Shown here piece after piece: positions 26,609-33,568 of a stretch of DNA of 64,000 nucleotides (its first letter is position 1; each line of letters opens with the position of its first letter). The translations under genes and the position numbers were made by a program. Origin of the DNA: Streptomyces lincolnensis (GTDB lineage: Bacteria; Actinomycetota; Actinomycetes; Streptomycetales; Streptomycetaceae); contig NZ_JAIHON010000010.1 in assembly GCF_021173675.1 (NCBI RefSeq), positions 62,001-126,000 on the forward strand. The letters run 5' to 3'. A model generated the notes under the pieces. The model was not told the origin of the DNA, did not search any database, and saw only the letters and a program-made list of their open reading frames with translations.

Positions 26609-29233
26609 TCAGCCGAAGTAGGCGCCGCGCATGAGGTCCTGCATGTCGTCCAGCATCGGCATACGCGGGTTGGCGGGCGCGCACTGGTCCTCGTAGGCGT
26701 TGAGGGCCTGCTGGGGAAGGGCGTCCAGGAAGGTCTGCTCGTCGACGCCCAACGACTGGAACGTCGGCTCGATCCCGACGGCCTCGCGCAGCCGCTCCAC
26801 GGCTCGCGCCAGGGACTCCACGCCCTCGGCGGGGGTGGTGGCGGGCAGACCGAGGGTGCGGGCGATGTCCTGGAAGCGTTCGGGGGCGCGGTAGTTCTCG
26901 TACTTGGGCCAGCCGGTGAGCTTCGTGGGAACGGCGCCGTTGTAGCGGATGACGTGCGGCAGCAGCACCGCGTTGGTGCGGCCGTGCGCGATGTGGAAGG
27001 TGGCGCCCAGGGTGTGCGACATGGCGTGCACGATGCCGAGGAACGCGTTGCCGAAGGCCATGCCCGCGATGGTGCCGGCGTTGTGCATCTTCTCCCGCGC
27101 CTCGGCCGACGCCGCACGGTCGGTGACGGCCGCCTCGATGTTGCCGAAGATCAGCCGGATCGCGTGCAGGGCGAGACCGTCGGTGAAGTCGTTGGCGTAG
27201 ACCGAGACATACGCCTCGATGGCGTGGGTGAGGGCGTCGAAGCCGCTGTCGGCCGCCAGGGCCGGGGGCAGCTCGATGGTCAGCAGCGGGTCGACGATGG
27301 CCACGCTGGGCGTGAGCGCGTAGTCGGCCAGCGGGTACTTCTTGCCGGTGGCCGGGTCGGAGATGACGGCGAACGGGGTGACCTCGGCACCGGTCCCGGA
27401 GGTGGTGGGCACACACACCAGACGGGCCAGGGCGCCCAGGGTCGGGAAGCGGAAGGCCCGCTTGCGGATGTCGGAGAACTTCTGCCGCATGTCCTCGAAG
27501 TCGATGTCCTCGCCGACGGCCTGCTGCTCGTACAGCAGCCACATGACCTTCGCCGCGTCCATGGGCGAACCGCCGCCGAGCGCGATGATCGTGTCCGGAC
27601 GGAAGTCGCCCATCAGACGGGCGCCACGCCGTACGGAGTCGATGCTGGGCTCCGGCTCGACGTTGTCGATGATCTGGAGGGTGACCGGCTCGGGACGCCG
27701 TTGCAGGACGCGGGTGATCCGGTCGACGAAGCCGAGGCGGGTCATCGTCGCGTCGGTGACGATCGTGACGCGGTGGACCTCGGGCATGGACTGCAGATAC
27801 CGGATGGCCTGCGGCTCGAAGTAGATCTTCGGCGGGACCTTGAACCACTGGAGGTTGTTGCGGCGGGTGGAGACCCGCTTGACGTTCAGCAGTTGGGCCG
27901 CGGAGACGTTGTTGGACACCGACGTGCTTCCCCAGGAACCGCACCCGAGGGTCAGGGAGGGCAGCAGTCCGTTGTAGATGCCCCCGATGGCGCCCTGGGA
28001 GGAAGGGGAGTTGACGATGACCCGGACGGTCTTCATCCGCATGCCGTACGACTCGGCCAGGGCACGGTCCTCGGTGTGGATGACGGCGCTGTGGCCCTGG
28101 CCGTGGAAGGCGATCATGTCGGCGGCCAGGTCGAAGGCCCGCTGCTCGGACTCGGCACGGAGCACGGCGAGCACGGGGCACAGCTTCTCCCGCGTCAACG
28201 GCTCCTCGGGGCCGACCCGTTCGGCCTCCACCAGGATGACCGAGGTGTCGGCGGGCACGGTGAACCCGGCCTGTTCGGCGATCCACGCCGGACTCTGCCC
28301 CACAGCCGCGGAGTTGACCTTCGGCTCGCAACCACCTCCCGTGGCCTTGCCGGTGGGGAAGAGGTAGGACTCCAGCTTCGCCTTCTCCTGGGCGGTGGCC
28401 AGGTGCGCGTGCAGGACGCGGAACTCGGCCACCGCCGCGTCGTAGATGTCGCCGTCGAGGATGACGGCCTGCTCGGAAGCGCAGATCATGCCGTTGTCGA
28501 ACGACTTCGACAGCACCAGGTCGTTGACGGCCCGGCGCAGCCTGGCGCTCCTGTGCACATAGGCGGGCACATTGCCGGCGCCGACGCCCAGGGCGGGCTT
28601 GCCGGCCGAGTAGGCGGCCTTCACCATGGCGTTGCCGCCGGTCGCGAGGATCAGCGAGACGCCCGGGTGCCGCATCAGGGTGTCGGTCGCCTCGACCGAC
28701 GGCGACTCGATCCACTGCACACAGTGCTCGGGCGCTCCCGCGGCGACGGCCGCGTCACGCACGATCCGCGCCGCCTCGGTGCTGCACCGCTGGGCGGAGG
28801 GGTGGAAGGCGAACACGACCGGATTGCGGGTCTTCAGCGCCATCAGCGCCTTGAAGATGGTGGTGGAGGTCGGATTGGTGACGGGTGTGATCGCGCACAC
28901 CACCCCCACCGGCTCCGCGATCTCGACCATGTCCTCGATGTCGTCGCGGCCTATGACCCCGACGGTCTTCATCGGACCCATGCTGTGCGTGACGTGCTCG
29001 CACGCGAACATGTTCTTGGCCGCCTTGTCCTCGAACACACCGCGCCCGGTCTCCTGAACCGCCAGGCGGGCCAGCGCGGTGTGCCGGTCCAGGGCGGCGA
29101 CCGACGCCTTGTTCACGATGTGGTCGACCTGCTCCTGGGTGAGGCTGTCGTAGTCGGCGAGTGCCTTGAGGCCCGCTGTGACCAGACGGTCCACGACGAC
29201 CGTGGTGTCGGTGGGGGAGTCGTGTCCAGGCAT
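26609..29233 (-). CDS. adhE: Bifunctional acetaldehyde-CoA/alcohol dehydrogenase
   Basis: An 874-residue AdhE, reducing acetyl-CoA to acetaldehyde and then ethanol with two NADH. The N-terminal aldehyde dehydrogenase half (about 1-450) has the catalytic Cys in NGMICASEQAV and a GAGNVPAYV cofactor region. The C-terminal iron-dependent alcohol dehydrogenase half (about 460-870) has GGGSPMDAAK and the iron-binding His residues in GIVHAMSHTLGATFHIAHG. Length matches intact AdhE. GGAGG lies 9 nt before the ATG. With pyruvate formate-lyase at 56314 it forms an ethanol-fermentation route, unexpected in a mostly aerobic genus. A strong box stands 179 bp upstream. Confidence 0.96.
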   Translation of the reverse strand: MPGHDSPTDTTVVVDRLVTAGLKALADYDSLTQEQVDHIVNKASVAALDRHTALARLAVQETGRGVFEDKAAKNMFACEHVTHSMGPMKTVGVIGRDDIEDMVEIAEPVGVVCAITPVTNPTSTTIFKALMALKTRNPVVFAFHPSAQRCSTEAARIVRDAAVAAGAPEHCVQWIESPSVEATDTLMRHPGVSLILATGGNAMVKAAYSAGKPALGVGAGNVPAYVHRSARLRRAVNDLVLSKSFDNGMICASEQAVILDGDIYDAAVAEFRVLHAHLATAQEKAKLESYLFPTGKATGGGCEPKVNSAAVGQSPAWIAEQAGFTVPADTSVILVEAERVGPEEPLTREKLCPVLAVLRAESEQRAFDLAADMIAFHGQGHSAVIHTEDRALAESYGMRMKTVRVIVNSPSSQGAIGGIYNGLLPSLTLGCGSWGSTSVSNNVSAAQLLNVKRVSTRRNNLQWFKVPPKIYFEPQAIRYLQSMPEVHRVTIVTDATMTRLGFVDRITRVLQRRPEPVTLQIIDNVEPEPSIDSVRRGARLMGDFRPDTIIALGGGSPMDAAKVMWLLYEQQAVGEDIDFEDMRQKFSDIRKRAFRFPTLGALARLVCVPTTSGTGAEVTPFAVISDPATGKKYPLADYALTPSVAIVDPLLTIELPPALAADSGFDALTHAIEAYVSVYANDFTDGLALHAIRLIFGNIEAAVTDRAASAEAREKMHNAGTIAGMAFGNAFLGIVHAMSHTLGATFHIAHGRTNAVLLPHVIRYNGAVPTKLTGWPKYENYRAPERFQDIARTLGLPATTPAEGVESLARAVERLREAVGIEPTFQSLGVDEQTFLDALPQQALNAYEDQCAPANPRMPMLDDMQDLMRGAYFG

Positions 29234-29411
29234 GGGAGGGTGCCTCCGTTTTTGGTGGTCGCCATAGGCGTACGGCGGTCATGTACGGCGGTCGTACCGG
29301 TGGGAGGCGCTCGAAGGGGCGCGGCTCCCGGATACCGACTCTTTCTCCTGGACCCGGGGCCGTGACAGGCGCCGAAGGTCCCCTTTCGAGCCCTGCCGGC
29401 CCGGTCGGGCA

Positions 29412-29425
29412 GGGCCGTTCGGCCC
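29412..29425. promoter_or_regulatory. DosR/OsdR-like box upstream of adhE
   Basis: GGGCCGTTCGGCCC, a full match, lies 179 bp upstream of the adhE ATG and just past the stop of the preceding minus-strand gene. It is further from its gene than most sites here. Confidence 0.62.
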
Positions 29426-29444
29426 CACCTGGCCGGGGCGGGGA

Positions 29445-29828
29445 CTACCGTTGCGGCGGACCGCCGCGCCACGGCGGTGGCGTGGCCGCCCTGCGGAGGG
29501 CGTCGCCGCGATGCGCGAGGCGCTCGGTGCGGCTGCGGAGCCTGTCCTGGAGCCGGTCGGCGAGCTCCCGGGCGCTCGCCTCGCGGGCATGGACGACGAC
29601 GAGGTCGGTGCCGACGTGGATCTCGGCGGCCCCCGACCAGGGCAGCTCGACGTGGTGGGCCGTGGCCCTGACGACGCGCACCTCACCGTCGGCGGGCGGG
29701 AGGCCGGGACGGTCCAGAGCGGTGCCGACCTTCTCCCTGAGGTAGGCGAGGGACTCCTCGTCCACGTCGCCCTCGGCTCGCACCCGAACGCCGGCGGTGG
29801 CGTCGCGCCCGTTGTCCTTGGCTGTCAT
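29445..29828 (-). CDS. HPF/RaiA-like ribosome-associated protein (tentative)
   Basis: A 127-residue protein with the predicted order of a short ribosome-hibernation factor: strand VRVRAEGDVD, helix EESLAYLREKVGTAL, strands EVRVVRATAHHVEL and AEIHVGTDLVVVHA, and helix EASARELADRLQDRLRSRTERL. This matches the N-terminal HPF/RaiA fold only loosely, and the C-terminal dimerisation domain of long HPF is missing. The ATG at 29828 has GGGAG about 8 nt upstream; a GTG three codons earlier is possible. Boxes at 29896 lie 67 bp upstream. A DosR-regulated HPF-like protein exists in mycobacteria, which supports the role by analogy. Confidence 0.62.
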   Translation of the reverse strand: MTAKDNGRDATAGVRVRAEGDVDEESLAYLREKVGTALDRPGLPPADGEVRVVRATAHHVELPWSGAAEIHVGTDLVVVHAREASARELADRLQDRLRSRTERLAHRGDALRRAATPPPWRGGPPQR

Positions 29829-29895
29829 CCGCTCCACTCCCTGTGATCGTTCCGATGACGCCTCAAGGCTGCTACGGACAGGGCCCCGGCCCCAG

Positions 29896-29931
29896 GGGAC
29901 GCTCGGCCCCGGGGCCAGGGCCGACAGTCCC
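29896..29931. promoter_or_regulatory. Paired DosR/OsdR-like boxes, 22 bp apart
   Basis: GGGACGCTCGGCCC (29896) and GGGCCGACAGTCCC (29918) each carry one GGGAC/GTCCC half, the mycobacterial form of the site. They lie 67 bp before the minus-strand HPF-like gene. Confidence 0.66.
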
Positions 29932-30013
29932 GCCCCGGGCCACCGGACGTGCGATTCCGGCGCGGTCCGACCGAGTCCCACCGGCTGCCCAGGCGGCCTA
30001 GTACGAGAGGTGT

Positions 30014-30048
30014 GGCCCGTCAGGGCCCCGGTGAGGGACCAACGGCTC
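30014..30048. promoter_or_regulatory. Paired DosR/OsdR-like boxes upstream of the second Acg gene
   Basis: GGCCCGTCAGGGCC (30014, weaker) and GGGACCAACGGCTC (30035) have starts 21 bp apart. The second is nested in a longer inverted repeat (GGTGAG...CTCACC) and ends 74 bp before the ATG, almost the same layout as at 14286-14320. Confidence 0.64.
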
Positions 30049-30122
30049 CTCACCCGGCGGCGGGACGGCGCCCACGCTCGAAGACAGCAGCACCGTCCGA
30101 CCTCACAGGCGAGGAGGCCACG

Positions 30123-31115
30123 ATGTCCAGCGCAACCCTTGACGTCGCGATCATGGAGGCCTGTGTCGCGGCCGCGGTCGCGGCGCCGTCGATCTACAAC
30201 ACCCAGCCGTGGACCTTCCGCCTGGAGCCCGACGCGCTCACCTGCCAGGTGCGTGCCGCTCCGGAGCGAGGCCTGCGGCACGTGGACCCGGACGGTCGTG
30301 CCCTGCATGTGTCGGCCGGGGCGTGTCTGTTCAACCTGCGCGTCGCCATGGCCCACTTCGGTCGGGCGCCGGTGGTCCGGCTGCTGCCCTGTCCCGGGGA
30401 CCCGGACCTGCTCGCCGTCGTGCGGCCGGTCGCGCGCGTGCCCGGGGGCGCGGACGCGGGTCAGGCCGACCTCTACGAGTCGATCCGGCGCCGGCACAGC
30501 AGCCGCCTCCCCTTCAGTGACCGGCCGCTGCCCCCGCGTCTGCCCGTGGAACTGGAGGAGGCGGCTCGTACGGAAGGCGCCGTGCTCCGCTTCCCCTCGT
30601 CCGCCGAGACGCTCCGCCTGCTTCGGCTGACCGCACAGGCCGAGCAGCGCAACCGGATGGACGTCGGCCGTGCCATGGAGAGCCGCAGGTGGGTGCACCA
30701 GGATCCGTACGAGGCCGCCGACGCCGGCCTGCCCTCCGCGCTGCTCGGTCCGCAGGACACCCGGGAGCGACTGCCGCTGCGTGATTTCACCGCGCAGCGG
30801 CACCCCGAGCGACTTGCCGCCCGCCCCTTCGAGGCGGCCCCGGTCGTCGCCCTGCTGAGCACGGTGCACGACCGCCGCACGGACTGGCTGCGGGCCGGAC
30901 AGGCCCTGGAACGCGTGCTGCTGGTCGCCACGGCTCACGGTCTGCGCACCTCCCTGCTGCATCAGGCGATGGAGTGGCCGGACCTGCGGCACGACGTTCT
31001 GGCCACCCCGGACGGCGGCGGCCACGCGCAGATGCTCGTGCGGCTCGGATACGGGCCGCAAGGACCTGCCGGCCCACGGCGCCCGGTGCGCGACGTGATC
31101 GACACGGGGCCGTGA
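30123..31115 (+). CDS. Acg-family nitroreductase-like flavoprotein (copy 2)
   Basis: A 330-residue close paralogue of the protein at 14393: it shares AAPSIYNTQPWTFRL, HVDPDGRALHVSAGA, RRHSSRLPFSDRPLP, LRDFTAQRHPERL and WLRAGQALERVLLVATAHGLR. Identity is high along the whole length, so the two arose by a fairly recent duplication that included the promoter boxes. GAGGAGG lies upstream of the ATG. A PPOX gene follows 71 bp downstream. Confidence 0.9.
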   Translation: MSSATLDVAIMEACVAAAVAAPSIYNTQPWTFRLEPDALTCQVRAAPERGLRHVDPDGRALHVSAGACLFNLRVAMAHFGRAPVVRLLPCPGDPDLLAVVRPVARVPGGADAGQADLYESIRRRHSSRLPFSDRPLPPRLPVELEEAARTEGAVLRFPSSAETLRLLRLTAQAEQRNRMDVGRAMESRRWVHQDPYEAADAGLPSALLGPQDTRERLPLRDFTAQRHPERLAARPFEAAPVVALLSTVHDRRTDWLRAGQALERVLLVATAHGLRTSLLHQAMEWPDLRHDVLATPDGGGHAQMLVRLGYGPQGPAGPRRPVRDVIDTGP

Positions 31116-31186
31116 ACCGGTTGCGTGGCCCGTGCCCAGCAGGGCCAGGAACGAATGTGTACTCCAGGCGAAGGACGGACTGACCG

Positions 31187-31627
31187 ATGTACCGCAACGA
31201 CGGATTCCGCGAGCTGGACCGACAGGAGTGCCTCCGCCTGCTGCGGAAAGTGCCTGTCGGTCGGATCGTGCACACACGCCAGGCCATGCCCGCGGTGCTG
31301 CCGGTCAACTTCTGCCTGGACGATGACGACGCCGTGCTGCTGCGCACCGCCGCGGCGTCCGAACTGGCACGGGCGATCGACGGCTCGGTGGTGGCCTTCG
31401 AGGCCGACGAGGTCGACACCGGCGCGCGCTCCGGCTGGAGCGTGATCATCACCGGGTCGGCCACGGTCGTGACCGACCCCGTCGACCACGAGCGCCTCAC
31501 CCGCACCGGGCCCCGCTCCTGGGCGCCCTCGCCCGAGGAGGTCTTCGTGCGGATCGAACCCGAACTGGTCACGGGCCGCGAGCTGGTCGCCGGGCGCACC
31601 ATGTACGGCATCGACCTCTCCTCCTGA
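31187..31627 (+). CDS. PPOX-fold (pyridoxamine-phosphate-oxidase-like) protein
   Basis: A 146-residue split-barrel protein: ECLRLLRKVPVGRIVHT, AVLPVNFCLDDDDAVLLRT, VVAFEADEVD, GWSVIITGSATVV and FVRIEPELVTGREL. It resembles the protein at 18466 and the C-terminal halves of the HTH fusions at 16596 and 62859. A flavin-type cofactor is likely. The upstream leader has no clear box, and it may be read through from the Acg gene. Confidence 0.88.
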   Translation: MYRNDGFRELDRQECLRLLRKVPVGRIVHTRQAMPAVLPVNFCLDDDDAVLLRTAAASELARAIDGSVVAFEADEVDTGARSGWSVIITGSATVVTDPVDHERLTRTGPRSWAPSPEEVFVRIEPELVTGRELVAGRTMYGIDLSS

Positions 31628-31666
31628 ACGAGGGACCGGAAACGAGGGACCGAGAACGAGGGACCG
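31627..31666 (+). repeat. 14-bp tandem repeats ending in a box-like site
   Basis: Units start at 31627, 31641 and 31655 (AACGAGGGACCG plus two variable bases; the third copy lacks the last two). They begin at the last base of the PPOX stop codon and run directly into the box-like site at 31661. Each unit contains a GGGAC half-site. Confidence 0.78.
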
Positions 31667-31674
31667 AACGGCCC
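31661..31674. promoter_or_regulatory. DosR/OsdR-like box formed at the end of the repeats
   Basis: GGACCGAACGGCCC matches 9 of 10 positions. It lies 190 bp upstream of the USP at 31865; two weaker matches (31705, 31805) lie between. Confidence 0.5.
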
Positions 31675-31864
31675 TGCCGTATGGGGAGGTCCGGCCGGCA
31701 GACGGGTTCGGGTGGCCCCTGTCCCGGGCGCCGGCCCGGGACGAGCATCCTTCGTGGAGCCGCCGCGGCAGTCACCGTGAGCTGCCTGGCGGAGCACGCG
31801 CCTGGTCCCCGGTGGCCCCTTCCGACCGGAACGAACGAGAACGGCACAGAAGGGAAGCCAGACC

Positions 31865-32737
31865 ATGACTTTTCACCAAGTGGTCGTCGGAGTGGACGGT
31901 TCGCTCATCGCCGTACGGGCTCTCGACCGGGCCGCCGAGGAGGCGGTACGGCGTGGTGCCGTGCTGCGTGTCGTGTACGCGGTGCCCGATCGCGACGAGG
32001 CCGGTCCGGTTCTGGCCTCGGCCGCCGCCCGGGCCCGCGCACGCCACCCCGGCCTGCGGGTCGTGACCGCGGCGGTCCAGGGCGGCCCGGTGGAGGCGCT
32101 CACCCGCGAGAGTGGCGACGCGGCCCTCACCGTCGTGGGAACCCGGGGGTTCAACGCGGTTTCCGGCCTGATGTTCGGGTCGGTGAGCCTGCGCCTGGCT
32201 GTGCACGCGCGCGGGCCGCTGATGGTCGTACGCGACGACCACCCGTGTGACCGCGGCACGCCTTCGACCGAGCGCGGCCGGGAGCTCGGGGACGCTCCCG
32301 CGGTGCTGCTCGGGGTGGAGAGCGACGCCGACGCGGACGCGGCCGTGTACGCCTTCCAGGAGGCGGAACGACGCGGTGCGCGACTGAGCGTCCTGCACGC
32401 CTCGACCCGTCGGCACCTCACCCCCGAACTTCCCTCGCTGGTGCCCGCGACGAGCCCTGGCCAGGATCGTCAGGCCCTGGCCGACCGGGCCGAGGACGCC
32501 GTGCCCCGCTTCACCCTCGCGCACCTGGAGGAGCGGCACCCCGAGGTCGTCGTCGACGCCCGCGCGGTCCGCACCGCCCCGACGCAGGCCCTGCTGAAGG
32601 CGACACGGGACGCCTCCGTCGTCGTGATCGGCGCCCACCGGCGTACCGGCCGGCTCGGGCACCACCTGGGACCGGTCGCGCACGCGCTGCTGCACCGTTC
32701 GCACTGCCCGGTCGTGCTGGTGCCGATCGCCGCCTGA
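31865..32737 (+). CDS. Tandem universal stress protein (USP)
   Basis: A 290-residue double USP. Domain 1 has the loop GTRGFNAVSGLMFGSV; domain 2 ends GAHRRTGRLGHHLGPV, degenerate at the second Gly. AAGGGA lies upstream of the ATG. It precedes a DoxX gene with its own boxes, mirroring the DoxX-USP neighbourhood at 7749-9492 in reverse order. Confidence 0.92.
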   Translation: MTFHQVVVGVDGSLIAVRALDRAAEEAVRRGAVLRVVYAVPDRDEAGPVLASAAARARARHPGLRVVTAAVQGGPVEALTRESGDAALTVVGTRGFNAVSGLMFGSVSLRLAVHARGPLMVVRDDHPCDRGTPSTERGRELGDAPAVLLGVESDADADAAVYAFQEAERRGARLSVLHASTRRHLTPELPSLVPATSPGQDRQALADRAEDAVPRFTLAHLEERHPEVVVDARAVRTAPTQALLKATRDASVVVIGAHRRTGRLGHHLGPVAHALLHRSHCPVVLVPIAA

Positions 32738-32763
32738 ACAGGGACGGGTGAGGCATTCAGGAA

Positions 32764-32798
32764 GGGCCGTTCGGACCGCTCCCGGGGCCCTGCAGCCC
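32764..32798. promoter_or_regulatory. Paired DosR/OsdR-like boxes, 21 bp apart
   Basis: GGGCCGTTCGGACC (32764) and GGGCCCTGCAGCCC (32785) each match 9 of 10 positions and are exactly 21 bp apart. The pair ends 89 bp before the DoxX ATG. Confidence 0.68.
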
Positions 32799-32887
32799 CT
32801 CCGGTCCGAGCGGCGGAGGCGAGACATTGAAGGCGCACCGAGGGCCACAGCACCTCGGCAGACACTCACTTGGAAGGGATGAGCATC

Positions 32888-33505
32888 ATGGCAGTCCATG
32901 ACCACCCGCACCGGCACCTGGGATTCCGGTTCCCGTCCCTGCACCGGACCGGGAAGGCACCGGCGGCAACCGATGCCGCGGCGGTCACCGCGACGAGCGC
33001 GTACGTCTTCGCCGGGCTCCGCCTGCTGACGGGCTTCGTCTTCCTGTGGGCGTTCCTCGACAAGACCTTCGGCTTCGGCTACGCCACCCAGGACGGCAAG
33101 GGCTGGATCGACGGCGGTTCGCCCACCAAGGGCTTCCTCAGCGGTGTGGCCGTCGGACCGATGGAGTCCACGTTCCACGACTGGGCCGGAGCCGCCTGGG
33201 CGGACTGGCTGTTCATGCTCGGTCTGCTCGGCATCGGTCTCGCGCTCGTCGGCGGGATCCTGCTGCGGCTCGCCGCCGTGGCCGGCACCGCGATGATGGC
33301 GCTGATGTGGATCGCCGAGTGGCCGCCCGCCCGGCACCTCTCCGACGGGTCGCTGAGCATGTCGACCAACCCCTTCGCCGACTACCACCTCGTCTACGCC
33401 GTCGTCCTGATCGCCCTGGCGGCCGCGGGCGCCGGTGCCACCTGGGGGCTGGGCAGGGCCTGGGCACGGCTGCCGTTCGTCAGCCGTAACCGCTGGCTCC
33501 TGTGA
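32888..33505 (+). CDS. DoxX-family membrane protein (copy 2)
   Basis: A 205-residue paralogue of the protein at 7749, near-identical from GLRLLTGFVFLWAFLDKTFG to the C-terminal RNRWLL. Four hydrophobic segments are in the same places; the Gly-Trp-Ile-Asp-Gly-Gly loop and the MSTNPFADYH segment are conserved. ATG 32888 matches the start of the other copy and has AAGGG upstream; ATG 32879 is a possible alternative. A 17-bp hairpin follows the stop. Confidence 0.87.
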   Translation: MAVHDHPHRHLGFRFPSLHRTGKAPAATDAAAVTATSAYVFAGLRLLTGFVFLWAFLDKTFGFGYATQDGKGWIDGGSPTKGFLSGVAVGPMESTFHDWAGAAWADWLFMLGLLGIGLALVGGILLRLAAVAGTAMMALMWIAEWPPARHLSDGSLSMSTNPFADYHLVYAVVLIALAAAGAGATWGLGRAWARLPFVSRNRWLL

Positions 33506-33528
33506 CCGCTCCGGGTTCCTCCGAGACC

Positions 33529-33568
33529 GGCCGGGGCGCCACCGCCGACCAGCGGTGGCGCCCCGGCC
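33529..33568. terminator. Hairpin terminator after DoxX copy 2
   Basis: A 17-bp perfect stem (33529-33545 with 33552-33568) with a 6-nt loop, 23 bp after the DoxX stop. It ends at the base before GTG 33569, which makes translation of the next frame from that GTG unlikely. Confidence 0.82.
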
